Positions 8,684 to 19,460 of a DNA stretch of 64,000 nucleotides are shown here, piece after piece. Source of the DNA: Ruegeria discodermiae. GTDB taxonomy: Bacteria > Pseudomonadota > Alphaproteobacteria > Rhodobacterales > Rhodobacteraceae. The first letter of the stretch is position 1. Each line of letters starts with the position of its first letter. Under the pieces are notes generated by a model, which saw nothing but the letters and a program-made list of their open reading frames with translations, was not told where the DNA came from and did no database searches. The position numbers and the translations under genes are program-made. The DNA is taken from assembly GCF_030758345.1 (NCBI RefSeq), contig NZ_JAVAMO010000001.1, positions 124,001 through 188,000 of the forward strand, in the 5' to 3' direction.

Positions 8684-9598
8684 ATGGGCAAGGTTGTCAT
8701 TCTGGGCGTCTTTGTCGCCGACACCGCCTATCGGGCCGACCGTATGCCGAAGATGGGCGAGACCATCATGGGCAACTCCTTTGCGCTGGGGCCCGGTGGC
8801 AAGGGCTCGAACCAGTCGGTTGCCTGCGCGCGCATGGGGGCCGACACGCATTTTATCTCCAAACTCGGGCAGGACGATTTTGCAAAGCTCGCCCTTGAGA
8901 CATGGGCGGGGGCAGGGGTAACGCCCCATGTTGACCAGATCGGCGACAGCTACACGGGGGCCGCGCATATCTTCATCGAGGAACAGACCGGCGACAATGC
9001 CATTATCATTGCGCCCGGCGCCGCCGCTCTGATTGACGTGGAAACGGTCGAGGCGCATGCGGACCTGATTGCCAGCGCAGATGTTTTTGTGACCCAGCTT
9101 GAGCAACCGATGGATGCAGCCCTGCGCGCGCTGGAGATTGCCCGCAATGCCGGTGTCACCACGATTCTGAACCCGGCCCCCGCCGCCGCGCTGCCTGAGG
9201 GGATGCTTGGCCTATGTGACTACGTCACGCCGAATGAAACGGAATGCGAGGCGCTGACCGGCCTCGCGGTCGAAACTCAAGAAGATGCCGCCAAAGCCTG
9301 CGAGGCGTTGCGTGCCCTCGGTGTCAAAACACCGATCATCACGCTCGGAGAGCAAGGGGCGTATCTGGATGGCCACGGGCTGGTTCCCGCGGTGAATGCA
9401 GGCCCGGTTGTTGAAACCACCGGTGCGGGCGATGCCTTCAACGGTGGCTTTGCCGCCGCGCTGTCGGAGGGGAACGCGCCAGAGGAAGCGGCGAGATACG
9501 GCTGTGCGACCGCTGGTCTGTCGGTCACCAAAGCCGGAACGGCCCCCTCCATGCCCGCGCGGGACACCGTCGAAAACCTGCTCCGGACCCTTGGCTGA
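8684..9598 (+). CDS. rbsK: Ribokinase-type PfkB family sugar kinase
   Basis: A 304-residue PfkB-fold kinase. The N-terminal signature GPGGKGSNQSVACARMGADTHF and the C-terminal signature TTGAGDAFNGGFAAAL (anion hole and catalytic Asp) are both intact. TPNETECEALTG and ITLGEQGAYL are typical of ribokinases. A ribosome site (GAGGAG) overlaps the mutarotase stop. Given the neighbouring mutarotase and ABC importer, it probably phosphorylates an imported pentose, deoxysugar or the sugar part of a nucleoside. The specific substrate is inferred only from family resemblance. Confidence 0.9.
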   Translation: MGKVVILGVFVADTAYRADRMPKMGETIMGNSFALGPGGKGSNQSVACARMGADTHFISKLGQDDFAKLALETWAGAGVTPHVDQIGDSYTGAAHIFIEEQTGDNAIIIAPGAAALIDVETVEAHADLIASADVFVTQLEQPMDAALRALEIARNAGVTTILNPAPAAALPEGMLGLCDYVTPNETECEALTGLAVETQEDAAKACEALRALGVKTPIITLGEQGAYLDGHGLVPAVNAGPVVETTGAGDAFNGGFAAALSEGNAPEEAARYGCATAGLSVTKAGTAPSMPARDTVENLLRTLG

Positions 9599-9693
9599 AA
9601 CGGGTCTGATACGCTGCGCTGCACGCGCGCGGATGCAGCGGTAAGTACAACCGGAATCGCCTCTACCGCAGAGAACCGGACCCGCAACGAATA

Positions 9694-9714
9694 CGCCCCG
9701 CCAATGGCGGGGCG
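9694..9714. terminator. Hairpin between convergent rbsK and RND pump genes
   Basis: CGCCCCGCC at 9694-9702 pairs with GGCGGGGCG at 9706-9714 around AAT. It lies between convergent genes just after both stops, as bidirectional terminators do, although neither strand has a clear T run. Confidence 0.5.
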
Positions 9715-9720
9715 CTCGTG

Positions 9721-12700
9721 TTATCCAGTGGTGGCTTCGGCGTCTTCGGGGGGATCGGGGTCCTTGCCTTTGGAGCCCTTGAGCCACTCGCGCATGCCCT
9801 GCATCACCGCGTAGAGGACCGGCACCAGGATCACGCCGACCAGCGTCGCCGCCAGCATGCCGCCAAAGACCGCGATACCGATCGCCTGTTGGCTCGCCGC
9901 GCCCGCGCCGCTTGCAGCGAGCAGCGGCACCACACCCAGCAGGAAGGACAGCGCCGTCATCATCACGGCACGGAACCGCTGGCTGGCCGCTTCGGCAGCC
10001 GCTTCGCGGATGCTGAGGCCGTTGGCGCGCTGCTCCATGGCAAACTCGACGATCAGAATGCCGTTTTTCGAGGCAAGCCCCACCAGCATGATGATCCCGA
10101 TCTGGGTATAGAGGTTGATGTCACTGCCCACCACGGCGACCGCCGCCACCGCTCCGAACAGGGCTACGATCACCGAAAGCAGGATCGAAACCGGCATCGA
10201 CCAGCTTTCATATTGGCCAACCAGGAACAGGTAGGCGAACATGATTGCCAGCACCAGGATCACCTGCACCAGCCCGCCTGTGGCCAGCTGTTGCTGGGCG
10301 GTGCCGGTCCATTCAAAGGCATAACCGGGGGGCAGGGCGGTGGCCGAGGTTTCGGTCATCACCCGGATCGCGTCGCCGCTGGACAGGCCGGGCGCGGGCA
10401 CTGCCGTGACCGTCGCAGACCGGAACAGGTTGTGCCGTTTCAACAGAACTGGACCCAGCACATTCTCGACATCGATCAGCGTGCCAAGCGGCACCATCTC
10501 GCCCAGGCTGGAGCGGACATAGAGGTTGCTAATATCCTCGACCTTGTCACGATATTCGCCCTCGGCCTGGATCATCACGCGATAGACCCGCCCGAACAGG
10601 TTGAAGTCGTTCACATAGTAGGACCCCAGATAGGCCTGCATGGTCTGGAAGACCTCGGAAATCGGCACTTCCAATGTCTTGGCCTTTTCGCGGTCCAGGT
10701 CGACGAAAAGTTGCGGCACGTTTGCGCGGAACGTGGTGTAGGATTGCGCAATCTCCGGGCTCTGATTGGCCGCATAGACAAAGGAGCCGACCGCCGAGGC
10801 CAGATCCTGTGGTGTGCCGCCGCCGGTTTGCTGAACCTCCATCTCGACACCTGCTGACATGCCGAGGCCCTGAATGGGTGGCGGGTTGAAGGCGATTATC
10901 GAGGCAGCCGATTCCTGATAGGCCAACGCCAGAACCTGCGCCAGAATGCCATCAGCGCTCAACTCGTCGGTCTGGCGCTCGTCCCAGCCGGTCAGGTTCA
11001 CAAAGATCGCGGCCCCGTTCGGCGTCACCCCGTTCAACAGTGAGAAGCCATTCACCAAAACGGTGTTGGCGACGCCGGGTATGTTGCGCACCTTTTCATC
11101 GAACCGCTCGGTGACCTGCTCGGTTCGGTAGAGCGTGGCGGCATCCGGCAGTTGGATATCGACAAAGAGATAGCCATTATCTTCGAGAGGGATGAACCCT
11201 TTGGAGGTGTTGGTGAAGATCGTCCCGGCCCCAGCTCCGATTGCGGCGATGATGACCAGCGAGATGATCGGCAGGCGCAGCATGCGGCGCACGATGCCGA
11301 CATAGCCGGTGCGCGCGCCACCGATGAAGCCTTCAAACACGGCAAGCAGGCCCTTGGGTGGTCCCGAACGCGGTCGCAGCACCAGACCGCAAAGCGCCGG
11401 TGACAGGGTGAGCGCGTTGATCGATGAGATCACCACTGCAGTCGAGATCGTGATCGCGAACTGCGAATAGAGCCGCCCGGTGATGCCCGGCATAAAGGTG
11501 ACCGGCACAAACACCGCCAGCAGCACCAGCGTGGTGGCGATGACCGGTCCGGTGATCTGCCCCATCGCCTTGCGCGTGGCCTCGGGCGGGCTCAGGCCCT
11601 CCTCAGCGATGATGCGTTCGACGTTTTCGACAACAACGATGGCGTCATCCACCACGATGCCGATGGCCAGCACCAGCGCAAAGAGCGAGATGGTGTTGAG
11701 CGACATGCCAAAGGCCAGCAGGAAGGCAAATGTACCGATCAGTGAGACCGGGATCGCCACTGCCGGGATGATCGTCGCACGCCAACTGCCGAGGAAGATG
11801 AACACGACCGAGATCACCAGAACGAAGGTGAGCATCAGTGTTGTGACCACGTCATTCAGCGACTGTTCAACGAATTTCGTGGAGTCAAACGGCACCCGGT
11901 AATCGACATCATCGGGGAAGGCCCGCGAGAGCCGTTCCATCTCGGCCTCGACCCGCTCGGCGACGGCCAGCGCATTAGCGCCTGGGGCCTGGTAGATCGC
12001 CAAAACCGTCGCAGGGGTGCCCTCATAATAACCGGATGCGGTGTAGGAGGCCGCCCCCAACTCGACACGGGCGATGTCGCGGACGCGTACAATCGCCCCG
12101 GCATCGCCGGTGCGCACCACGATCTCTCCAAATTCCTTGGCAGAGGTCAGGCGGCCCTTGGTCTTGATCGTGTATTGAAAGGTCTGCCCGTCTGGGGCGG
12201 GTGGCGCTCCAATCGAGCCTGCGGACACCTCGATATTCTGTTCGCGAATGGCGTTGATCAGATCGCCTGGCGTGATCGACAGTCCCGCCATCTTGTCCGG
12301 GTCCATCCACATCCGCATGGCATATTCGAAATTGGTCAGGACATCGGCCCTGCCGACGCCCTGTATCCGCGCCAGAGCGTCCTTGATGTTGATCGAGGCG
12401 TAGTTGGACAGAAAGACGCTGTCATAGGTTCCCTCTGGCGAGGTCAGCGTGACCAGTAGCAGCATGTTGGTTGAGGATTTCTGTGTCACGACGCCCGTCG
12501 AGGTCACCTCGGTCGGCAGCGAGGCCATCGCCTGCGCCACCCGGTTCTGCACATTGACCGAGGCGATATCGGGATCGGTGCCCACCTCAAACGTCACGTT
12601 CAGCGAATAGGACCCGTTATCGGCCGAAGTGGAGGTCATGTAGATCATGTCATCCACGCCGTTCACCTGCGCCTCGATCGGGGCGGCGACGGTGTTTTCA

Positions 12701-12873
12701 ACGGTTTCCGCATTGGCGCCGGTATAGTCGGCGGTCACACTGACCACCGGCGGCGTGATGTCGGGGAACTGGGCGACCGGCAACACCAGATAGCCGATGC
12801 CCCCCATGATCGTCAGCACCAGCGAAATGACGAGCGCCAGCTTGGGCCGGCTGATGAACAGGGCTGAGAACAT
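9721..12873 (-). CDS. RND efflux transporter permease (HAE1/AcrB type)
   Basis: Inner-membrane proton-driven pump of 1050 residues, the normal length for hydrophobe/amphiphile efflux RND proteins. The first helix is followed by the large periplasmic loop, and the proton-relay pair D409-D410 lies in [19 protein letters not shown]. The partner lysine of TM10 is in [15 protein letters not shown]. It is encoded three bases after its adaptor and is co-transcribed with it. No outer-membrane TolC gene is adjacent, so a TolC encoded elsewhere must complete the tripartite pump. Substrates such as drugs, bile-type compounds or solvents cannot be predicted. Confidence 0.96.
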   Translation of the reverse strand: MFSALFISRPKLALVISLVLTIMGGIGYLVLPVAQFPDITPPVVSVTADYTGANAETVENTVAAPIEAQVNGVDDMIYMTSTSADNGSYSLNVTFEVGTDPDIASVNVQNRVAQAMASLPTEVTSTGVVTQKSSTNMLLLVTLTSPEGTYDSVFLSNYASINIKDALARIQGVGRADVLTNFEYAMRMWMDPDKMAGLSITPGDLINAIREQNIEVSAGSIGAPPAPDGQTFQYTIKTKGRLTSAKEFGEIVVRTGDAGAIVRVRDIARVELGAASYTASGYYEGTPATVLAIYQAPGANALAVAERVEAEMERLSRAFPDDVDYRVPFDSTKFVEQSLNDVVTTLMLTFVLVISVVFIFLGSWRATIIPAVAIPVSLIGTFAFLLAFGMSLNTISLFALVLAIGIVVDDAIVVVENVERIIAEEGLSPPEATRKAMGQITGPVIATTLVLLAVFVPVTFMPGITGRLYSQFAITISTAVVISSINALTLSPALCGLVLRPRSGPPKGLLAVFEGFIGGARTGYVGIVRRMLRLPIISLVIIAAIGAGAGTIFTNTSKGFIPLEDNGYLFVDIQLPDAATLYRTEQVTERFDEKVRNIPGVANTVLVNGFSLLNGVTPNGAAIFVNLTGWDERQTDELSADGILAQVLALAYQESAASIIAFNPPPIQGLGMSAGVEMEVQQTGGGTPQDLASAVGSFVYAANQSPEIAQSYTTFRANVPQLFVDLDREKAKTLEVPISEVFQTMQAYLGSYYVNDFNLFGRVYRVMIQAEGEYRDKVEDISNLYVRSSLGEMVPLGTLIDVENVLGPVLLKRHNLFRSATVTAVPAPGLSSGDAIRVMTETSATALPPGYAFEWTGTAQQQLATGGLVQVILVLAIMFAYLFLVGQYESWSMPVSILLSVIVALFGAVAAVAVVGSDINLYTQIGIIMLVGLASKNGILIVEFAMEQRANGLSIREAAAEAASQRFRAVMMTALSFLLGVVPLLAASGAGAASQQAIGIAVFGGMLAATLVGVILVPVLYAVMQGMREWLKGSKGKDPDPPEDAEATTG

Positions 12874-12876
12874 GTG

Positions 12877-14055
12877 TTATTCCCCCGGCGTGTCAGAGGC
12901 GACGATGGCATCCACCGCCACGCCGGGCCGGACCCGTTGCAGCCCCTCGACAATCACGCTCTCGCCTTCGACAAGGCCGTCGGTCACGATGATCGCCGTA
13001 TCCACCACATCTCCGGTCTCGATATAGCGCTGCTCCACCATCTGCTTGTCATTGACCACAAGCACAAATTCGCCGCGCTGGTCGCGCTGCAGCGCGGCCT
13101 GCGGGATCAACAACTGCTGGGTCGGCTCCAACGCCTGGATGCTGACATGCACAAAGGCGCCGTCCACCAGCAGACGGCTGGCATTTTCAAACTCTGCGCG
13201 AATGGTGATTGCGCCGGTCAACGGGTCGATCCGGTTGTCGATAAAAACGATCTCACCGGTTTCGTCCAGCTTGCTGCCGTTGGGCAGTTCCACGAATACA
13301 TCCGGTTTCTGATCCGAGCTGGCAAGCGAGGCGGCGGTTTCACCGAACTCCTCCAGCACATTGAGCAGCAGCTTTTCATTGACCGCGAAACTCACGTAAA
13401 TCGGAGCCTCGCGGACCAGAGTGACCAGGGGCGGGTTGGAGGGGCCAACAATATCACCGACGCTGGTGGTCACCCGGCCCAGACGGCCGGGAAAGGGGGC
13501 GTCGATCTTGGTATAGCTGAGATCAAGCTCTGCCTGCTGGATCGCGGCCTTGGCGGCTTTGATCTGGGCTTCGGCCTCAAGCTCGTTGGCGCGCGCCACG
13601 TCGCGTTCCGAGACGGGCACTGCGTCACGGCGCAGCAATTCTTCCTTCCGCGCCAGTTCCAGCTTGGCCAGTTCCAGATTGGCCTCAGCCTTGTCCAGAT
13701 CGGCTTTGCGGGCCTCCAGCGTTGCCTCATAGAGGTCCGGCTCGATCTCGAACAGCAGCTCGCCTTCTTCGACAATTGCGCCATCCTCGACCTTCGTTGC
13801 CTCAAGGAAGCCACTGACGCGCGCGACGATATCGACCTGGTCGATCGCTTCGCCCCGCCCGATGAACACGGCCTCATCGGTGATTTCCTGCGTGTAGGCT
13901 GCCGCGATTGACACTTTCGGCGGGGCGGCTTCGGTCTCCTGCGCATGGGCTGGCGCGGTCCAGAGGGCACCGGCAATGGCGATCCCGCTCAGGACATGCC
14001 GCAGCGAAAGCGGCGCGCGCGCGTTGGAAAAGATGCAGGAGGAAAGGGTCGGCAT
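12877..14055 (-). CDS. RND efflux periplasmic adaptor (membrane fusion protein)
   Basis: About 392 residues. I prefer the ATG at 14055 (GCGAGG upstream) to a TTG at 14082. A signal peptide ends near APAHAQE (about residue 39). Lipoyl-type barrel halves flank a long alpha-hairpin (EARKADLDKAEANLELAKLE region), followed by beta-barrel and membrane-proximal domains, the standard adaptor layout. It bridges the RND permease to a TolC-type channel. The first gene of the pump operon, it has no dedicated TetR or AraC repressor beside it; the nearest regulator, GlxA-type at 14254, is divergent and more probably controls the BKACE genes. Confidence 0.94.
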   Translation of the reverse strand: MPTLSSCIFSNARAPLSLRHVLSGIAIAGALWTAPAHAQETEAAPPKVSIAAAYTQEITDEAVFIGRGEAIDQVDIVARVSGFLEATKVEDGAIVEEGELLFEIEPDLYEATLEARKADLDKAEANLELAKLELARKEELLRRDAVPVSERDVARANELEAEAQIKAAKAAIQQAELDLSYTKIDAPFPGRLGRVTTSVGDIVGPSNPPLVTLVREAPIYVSFAVNEKLLLNVLEEFGETAASLASSDQKPDVFVELPNGSKLDETGEIVFIDNRIDPLTGAITIRAEFENASRLLVDGAFVHVSIQALEPTQQLLIPQAALQRDQRGEFVLVVNDKQMVEQRYIETGDVVDTAIIVTDGLVEGESVIVEGLQRVRPGVAVDAIVASDTPGE

Positions 14056-14253
14056 GCAATGAGCCTCGCTTGATTTAGACAATCAGGACCAATGACACGC
14101 TGCCGAGGGCGGCAGCCCGAGTCACTGGCAATCCTCCGCAGGATGGCCGCATTTCGGGAATATCTCAAGCGTCAGATTGCCAAGTTAAATATTGGCACTG
14201 CTGTGTTTTTTAGCTTTCTCGCCGGATCGCGGCGCGTTTAACCTGAGCCGGTG

Positions 14254-15228
14254 ATGGATGAGACGACAAAGATGGGCGCGGCCCCAGAGCGGCTTTTTGT
14301 GTTCGTTCTTGACGCAGGTTTTACGATGCAGGCGTTTTCCTCGGCGGTCGAGGTTCTGCGCCTTCTGCACCGCGTCCGGTCCGATGCCGGGCTGCGATAC
14401 AAGGCCTGCAGCCTGAGCGATGCCCCGGTTCACGCCTCAAACGGGTTTGCGCTGATCCCCGACCTCAAGCTTTGCGATATCCCGCCACGTGCGACCTTGG
14501 TGGTGGTGGCGGGCGCCGACGCCAGCATGGCGCCCGAACCTGACCTGACAGCGCGCCTGCGCAGGTGGGTGCGGCGCGGGCACCCGGTTTGGGGTGTCTC
14601 CTCGGGCGTGGTGCGGCTGGCGCAGGCAGGGCTGCTGAATGGCCGCTCGGTCAGCGCCCATTGGGAGGATTTCCCTTATCTGCGGCAGGAATTCCCCGAG
14701 ATCGATCTGACCGCCGCGCTCTTCACCCATGACACGCAGATCGCGACCTGTGCGGGCGGCGGCGCGGCCAGCGATCTGATGTTGCATCTGGTGCGGGACG
14801 AGTACGGGGGCGAGACCGCCGACGAGATCGCCGCGCGGCTGGTGATCGACACGGTGCGCGATGGGCGCGCGCCGCAGCGCCGCAGTTCCGAGATGCGGTT
14901 CGAAACCGCCAACCATCTGGTCTTTGCGGCGCTGCGCCGGATGCGGGCCAACCTCTTTGCGCCGCTTTCCATCGCGCAGATAGCGGTGGAGCTGGGCATT
15001 TCCCAACGCCAGCTGGAACGGCTTTTCGAGCAGGAATTCGACCAGCCGCCGGGGCGGGTCTATTCCCAGCTCCGCCTTGAGGATGCGCGGCTCGACGTGT
15101 TGTCAGGCCGCCGCGAACTGACCGAGATTGCTTTGGATTATGGCTTTAAGCCTGTGACATTCTCGCGCGTTTACAAGCGGTTGTTTGGCGTTCTTCCATC
15201 TGATGACCGGAAGCGGGCGATGTCGTAA
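14254..15228 (+). CDS. GlxA-family transcriptional regulator (DJ-1/PfpI + AraC HTH)
   Basis: About 324 residues from the ATG at 14254 (a GTG at 14251 is directly upstream). The N-terminal DJ-1/PfpI-like domain (residues 10-190: FVLDAGFTMQAFSSAVEVLRLL, VVVAGADAS, WGVSSGVVRLAQAGLLNGRSVSAHWE) has Ser where the class I amidotransferase nucleophile Cys would be, so it probably binds a ligand rather than catalyses. The C-terminal AraC-type pair of HTH motifs includes LGISQRQLERLFEQEF and EIALDYGFKPVTFSRVYKRLFG. It lies 80 bases upstream of the BKACE gene in the same direction. Such regulators usually activate quaternary-amine or amino acid catabolic genes, here probably the BKACE-aminotransferase pair. 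Confidence 0.9.
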   Translation: MDETTKMGAAPERLFVFVLDAGFTMQAFSSAVEVLRLLHRVRSDAGLRYKACSLSDAPVHASNGFALIPDLKLCDIPPRATLVVVAGADASMAPEPDLTARLRRWVRRGHPVWGVSSGVVRLAQAGLLNGRSVSAHWEDFPYLRQEFPEIDLTAALFTHDTQIATCAGGGAASDLMLHLVRDEYGGETADEIAARLVIDTVRDGRAPQRRSSEMRFETANHLVFAALRRMRANLFAPLSIAQIAVELGISQRQLERLFEQEFDQPPGRVYSQLRLEDARLDVLSGRRELTEIALDYGFKPVTFSRVYKRLFGVLPSDDRKRAMS

Positions 15229-15308
15229 CTCTGCCGGGGACATGTCGGTTTCGCTCAGGTGTGGCGGCACGTCATATCTTAGCTCTCTGATGAAAGAGAG
15301 AACGCAAC

Positions 15309-16064
15309 ATGACACGACCCCGCATCATGGTTGCGCCCAACGGGGCGCGCCGCAGCAAGTCCGATCACTTGGCCTTGCCCCTGACGCCAGATGAGCTTCT
15401 GCATACCGCCCGGACCTGTCGCGCCGCAGGGGCGGACGCGCTGCACCTGCATGTGCGCGATGCCTCGGGCGGGCATTCGCTGGATGCAGGTCTCTACCGC
15501 GAGGCGCTGGCCGCGTTGCGCGAGGTGGACGGGTTGGAGCTACAGATCACCACCGAAGCGGCCGGGCGCTATGCGCCCAAGGCGCAATTTGCCTGCCTTG
15601 AGGCGCTGGCGCCCTCCTGGGCCAGCGTCTCGCTGCGCGAGATCAATCGCGCACCCGAGATCGCCGCGCCGCTCTACGCGCTCTGCACCACGCAGAACAC
15701 CCGCGTGCAGCATATCGTCTATGGTGCGGATGACCTTGCGCTGCTGCGCGATTGGCGCAGCATGGGCGTTGTCAAGCCCGAGCAGGATGAGGTGATCTGC
15801 GTACTGGGTGCCTATGCGCCCGCGCGAGCTGGGCAGCGCAAAGAGCTTGCGGCGCTTTTGCCGAAACTGGCTGGCTTGCGGTTCAGCCTCTGCGCCTTTG
15901 GCGGCCAGGAACAGGAATGTCTGATCGCCGCAGCGCGATCCGGGGCGGAGTATCTGCGGGTCGGGTTCGAAAACAACCTGCACGCGCCGGATGGAAGTGA
16001 ATGGCCCGACAATGCAGCCGCGGTGGCTGCGCTGCGGGCCGAGTTGGAAAGGGAGTTTCCATGA
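15309..16064 (+). CDS. BKACE family beta-keto acid cleavage enzyme (DUF849)
   Basis: A 251-residue TIM-barrel enzyme, shorter than typical family members (about 270-310). The N-terminal VAPNGAR and metal-binding HLHVRD motif are present. The C-terminal RVGFENNLHAPDG matches the family motif that closes the site. BKACE enzymes condense a beta-keto acid with acetyl-CoA to give acetoacetate and a new acyl-CoA. The start has an AGAGAG ribosome site. It is coupled by ATGA to the aminotransferase gene, suggesting that the aminotransferase makes the beta-keto substrate from a beta-amino acid. That route is inference. Confidence 0.88.
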   Translation: MTRPRIMVAPNGARRSKSDHLALPLTPDELLHTARTCRAAGADALHLHVRDASGGHSLDAGLYREALAALREVDGLELQITTEAAGRYAPKAQFACLEALAPSWASVSLREINRAPEIAAPLYALCTTQNTRVQHIVYGADDLALLRDWRSMGVVKPEQDEVICVLGAYAPARAGQRKELAALLPKLAGLRFSLCAFGGQEQECLIAAARSGAEYLRVGFENNLHAPDGSEWPDNAAAVAALRAELEREFP

Positions 16065-17386
16065 GCCATGTCTTTCCGCGCCATTGCCGCGCGGACCTGC
16101 CCACTGCCGTCGCGGGCGAGGGCTGTTATCTGATCGACGGGCAGGGCAAGCGCTATTTTGATGCCTCGGGCGGTGCCGCCGTGTCCTGCCTGGGGCATTC
16201 CAACGCGCGGGTGCGGCAGGCGGTCAAGGACCAGGTGGACCAACTGGCCTTTGCTCACACCGGGTTCTTCACCTCCGAGCCTGCCGAGCGACTGGCCGAT
16301 CTGTTGATCGCGCAGGCTCCGGAAGGCATTGACCGGGTCTATTTCGTTTCTGGTGGGTCAGAGGCGGTGGAATCCGCGATCAAACTGGCCCGGCAATACT
16401 TCCTTGAGATCGGCCAGCCCGAACGGCGCAATCTGATTGCACGGCGGCAGAGCTATCATGGCAACACTCTGGGCGCATTGGCGGCGGGTGGCAATGCGTG
16501 GCGGCGCCAACAGTTCGACCCGCTGCTGATCGGTGTCAGCCATATCGCGCCGTGCTACGAATATGCCGAACGCCATGAGAGTGAGTCACCAATCGAATAC
16601 GGACGCCGCGTCGCGGACGAGCTGGGGGCGGAAATCCTGCGCCTCGGCCCCGAAACCGTCATGGCGTTTATCGCCGAACCGGTAGTTGGCGCAACGCTGG
16701 GCGCGGTGCCTGCGGTCGAGGGGTACTTTGCGCGTATCCGTGAGATATGTGATACTTACGGCGTGCTCTTGATCCTTGATGAGGTGATGTGTGGCATGGG
16801 CCGGACCGGGCATCTCTTTGCCTGCAAGGGTGAAGATGTGCGGCCGGACATCCTGACCATCGCCAAGGGTCTCGGGGCCGGATACCAGCCTATCGGCGCG
16901 ATGTTATGCTCGGCGGATATCTATCAGGCGATTGCGGATGGATCGGGCTTCTTTCAGCATGGCCACACCTATATCGGCCATCCGGTTGCCACCGCCGCCG
17001 GGCATGCCGTGCTGTCTGAGATGCTGGAGCGGGACCTGATGCCACAGGTGCAGGAGCGTGGAGCCCAGTTGGACGCCGCCCTGCACGACCGGCTGGTCCA
17101 GCATCCGCATGTGGGCGACATTCGCGGGCGCGGCTTGTTCCGGGGCGTGGAACTGGTGCAGGACCGCGCCAGCAAGGCCCCGTTCGACCCGGCACTGGGG
17201 CTGGCGGGCAAGCTGAAGGCGGCGGCGATGGGCCAGGGGTTGATCTGCTACCCGATGCCGGGCACCCGCGACGGCAGGCAGGGGGATCACGTGTTGCTGG
17301 CACCGCCTTTTGTGATGGCAGAGAGTGATGCAGACCTGAGTGCCGACCGGCTGACAGCGGCGATCAATCAGGTTCTGGACATTTAG
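16061..17386 (+). CDS. Class III (PLP-dependent) aminotransferase
   Basis: About 441 residues from the ATG at 16061, which overlaps the BKACE stop as ATGA. The substrate cap YFDASGGAAVSCLGHSN, the FVSGGSEAVESAIKLARQYF cofactor phosphate segment, the LILDEVMCGMGRTG Asp region and the PLP lysine in ILTIAKGLGAGYQPIGA mark an omega-amino acid:pyruvate or 4-aminobutyrate-type enzyme. Cytoplasmic; transfers an omega- or beta-amino group to pyruvate or 2-oxoglutarate. It is last in the regulator-BKACE-aminotransferase cluster. Specificity is not determinable. Confidence 0.92.
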   Translation: MSHVFPRHCRADLPTAVAGEGCYLIDGQGKRYFDASGGAAVSCLGHSNARVRQAVKDQVDQLAFAHTGFFTSEPAERLADLLIAQAPEGIDRVYFVSGGSEAVESAIKLARQYFLEIGQPERRNLIARRQSYHGNTLGALAAGGNAWRRQQFDPLLIGVSHIAPCYEYAERHESESPIEYGRRVADELGAEILRLGPETVMAFIAEPVVGATLGAVPAVEGYFARIREICDTYGVLLILDEVMCGMGRTGHLFACKGEDVRPDILTIAKGLGAGYQPIGAMLCSADIYQAIADGSGFFQHGHTYIGHPVATAAGHAVLSEMLERDLMPQVQERGAQLDAALHDRLVQHPHVGDIRGRGLFRGVELVQDRASKAPFDPALGLAGKLKAAAMGQGLICYPMPGTRDGRQGDHVLLAPPFVMAESDADLSADRLTAAINQVLDI

Positions 17387-17397
17387 CTCAGTCACCG

Positions 17398-17425
17398 GAT
17401 CAAACCCGTTCGAACGGGTTTGATC
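17398..17425. terminator. 28-bp perfect palindrome between convergent genes
   Basis: GATCAAACCCGTTC at 17398-17411 is followed immediately by its exact reverse complement (to 17425). It sits just downstream of the aminotransferase stop and before the convergent metG stop, so it can form a 12-14 bp hairpin on both strands. No T run follows. Most likely a shared terminator or 3'-end stabiliser. Confidence 0.5.
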
Positions 17426-17485
17426 ACGCGATTTAGAAATCGTGCAGCGCGTGCCGTGCCGCGGGTGCGCAACTGAACGCGGGTT

Positions 17486-19204
17486 TTAGTCGCGCGTGCC
17501 GGCGAAGCGTGTTTCCCAATCCTCGCGCTGCTCATCGGTGATCTTGGCAAAGAGCACCTCGGGCACGGCAAAGCTGTGACCCGGCGCCAGCATCGACAGG
17601 CTGGCCGCCACATCCTCGGGCCATGTCGTGTCACTGACGCCCATCGCCTCAAGCATCCGGGCCGAGGCGAAGGGGATGAAGGGCGCGCTGAGCACCGCGT
17701 AAAGCCGGATCAGGTTCAGACCCAAACGCACCTGTGCTGCGGCCTTCTCAGGGTCGGTCTTGAACGTTGCCCAAGGCGCGGCGCTTTGCAGATATTCATT
17801 TCCCGCAACCCAGATCGCCCGCAGCTCCTGCGCAGATTTGCGGACCTCCATCGCTTCCATATGGCGCTCATAGGCGCGCACCCGCGTAGTCAGGTCGGCG
17901 ATCAGCGCCTCTTCCTGTTCACCATAGGCGCCGCCCTCGGGCACCTCTTCGCCAAATTTCGAGCGGCAGAACTTGGTGATCCGGCTGACGAAGTTACCCA
18001 GCACATCGGCCAGATCCTTGTTCACCGATTGCTGGAAATTCTCCCAGGTGAACTCGCTATCGCTGCTTTCGGGCGCATGGCTCAGCAGCCACCAGCGCCA
18101 GTAATCCGCAGGCAGAATCTCCAGCGCCTGATCCATGAAGACGCCGCGCCCCTGCGAGGTCGAGAATTGGCCGCCATCGTAGTTCAAATAGTTGAAGCTC
18201 TTCAGGTGATCGACCATCTTCCATGGCTCACCCGAGCCCAGAATGGTCGCCGGGAAGCTCAGCGTGTGGAAGGGCACGTTATCCTTGCCCATGAACTGCA
18301 CATAGCGCACGTCATCGGCGCCCTTGTCGGTGCGCCACCAGCGCTGCCAGTCAGCGTCCGACTTGCCATTGGCCTCGGCCCATTCTGCCGCGCAGGCGAT
18401 GTATTCGATCGGCGCGTCGAACCAGACGTAGAAGACCTTGCCCTCCATCCCGGGCCAATCCTCATCACCTTTCCTGACCGGAATGCCCCAGTCCAGATCA
18501 CGGGTAATACCCCGGTCCTGCAGCCCGTCGCCGTCATGCAGCCATTTCTTGGCGATGGAGGTGGTCAGCACCGGCCAGTCAGTCTTGCTGTCGATCCACT
18601 TGTCCAACTGATCGCTCATCGCAGACTGGCGCAGGTAGAGGTGTTTGGTCTCGCGCACCTCAAGGTCAGTCGACCCGCTGATCGCGCTGCGCGGCTCGAT
18701 CAGATCGGTCGGGTCCAGTTGCTTGGTGCAGTTCTCGCATTGATCGCCGCGCGCGCGCTCATAGCCGCAATTGGGGCAGGTGCCCTCGATGTAACGATCG
18801 GGTAGGAACCGGCGATCGGCGTTGGAGTAGACTTGCTTTTCGGTCACTTCGCGGATCAGTCCGGCATCGGCCAGCCGCCCGGCGAAATGCTGCGTCAGGT
18901 GATGGTTCTGGGTGCTGGAGGAACGACCGAAATGATCAAAACTCAAACCGAACCGCTGGGCGATATCGGACTGCACCTCGTACATCCGGGCGCAATACTC
19001 GGCCACCGGCTGACCGGCCTTGGCGGCGGCCAGTTCGGCGGGCGTACCATGTTCGTCGGTGGCGCAGAGGAACATGACCTCATTGCCCCGGCCACGCAGA
19101 TAGCGTGCATAGAGATCGGCGGGCAATTGCGAGCCAATCAGGTTGCCGAGGTGCTTGATCCCGTTGATATAGGGGATCGCCGAGGTGATGAGGATTCGTG
19201 CCAT
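17486..19204 (-). CDS. metG: Methionyl-tRNA synthetase
   Basis: A 572-residue class I aminoacyl-tRNA synthetase that charges tRNA-Met and initiator tRNA. The N-terminal catalytic domain starts [16 protein letters not shown] (HIGH equivalent KHLGN). The zinc-knuckle cysteines are in [17 protein letters not shown] (about residues 143-160), and the KMSKS-equivalent loop reads [13 protein letters not shown], the form seen in this bacterial MetG subgroup. An anticodon-binding helical domain follows; there is no C-terminal dimerisation or tRNA-binding extension. Divergent from the YqiJ-like gene. Confidence 0.97.
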   Translation of the reverse strand: MARILITSAIPYINGIKHLGNLIGSQLPADLYARYLRGRGNEVMFLCATDEHGTPAELAAAKAGQPVAEYCARMYEVQSDIAQRFGLSFDHFGRSSSTQNHHLTQHFAGRLADAGLIREVTEKQVYSNADRRFLPDRYIEGTCPNCGYERARGDQCENCTKQLDPTDLIEPRSAISGSTDLEVRETKHLYLRQSAMSDQLDKWIDSKTDWPVLTTSIAKKWLHDGDGLQDRGITRDLDWGIPVRKGDEDWPGMEGKVFYVWFDAPIEYIACAAEWAEANGKSDADWQRWWRTDKGADDVRYVQFMGKDNVPFHTLSFPATILGSGEPWKMVDHLKSFNYLNYDGGQFSTSQGRGVFMDQALEILPADYWRWWLLSHAPESSDSEFTWENFQQSVNKDLADVLGNFVSRITKFCRSKFGEEVPEGGAYGEQEEALIADLTTRVRAYERHMEAMEVRKSAQELRAIWVAGNEYLQSAAPWATFKTDPEKAAAQVRLGLNLIRLYAVLSAPFIPFASARMLEAMGVSDTTWPEDVAASLSMLAPGHSFAVPEVLFAKITDEQREDWETRFAGTRD

Positions 19205-19460
19205 GTACCCAGTCCGCGTATCTGTCTGCGCGCCCGTCTACCCCATGTGACGCGCCAGCAAAAGGGCAGCTTTGTGAGAGGTGCAGTTTGGAAGTGACGC
19301 AACGCATCATGCAGGATTTGCGAAAGCTTAGCGCTGGTGCCTCATTTTGGCCTCTGATTAACCTCAGGTTGAGCCGCAGAATCACAAACTCTTGAAATGT
19401 TGAAATGAGTCCCCATCTATTTCGTATACCACCGCATACAAAAATGAGGGACATCCGGTG

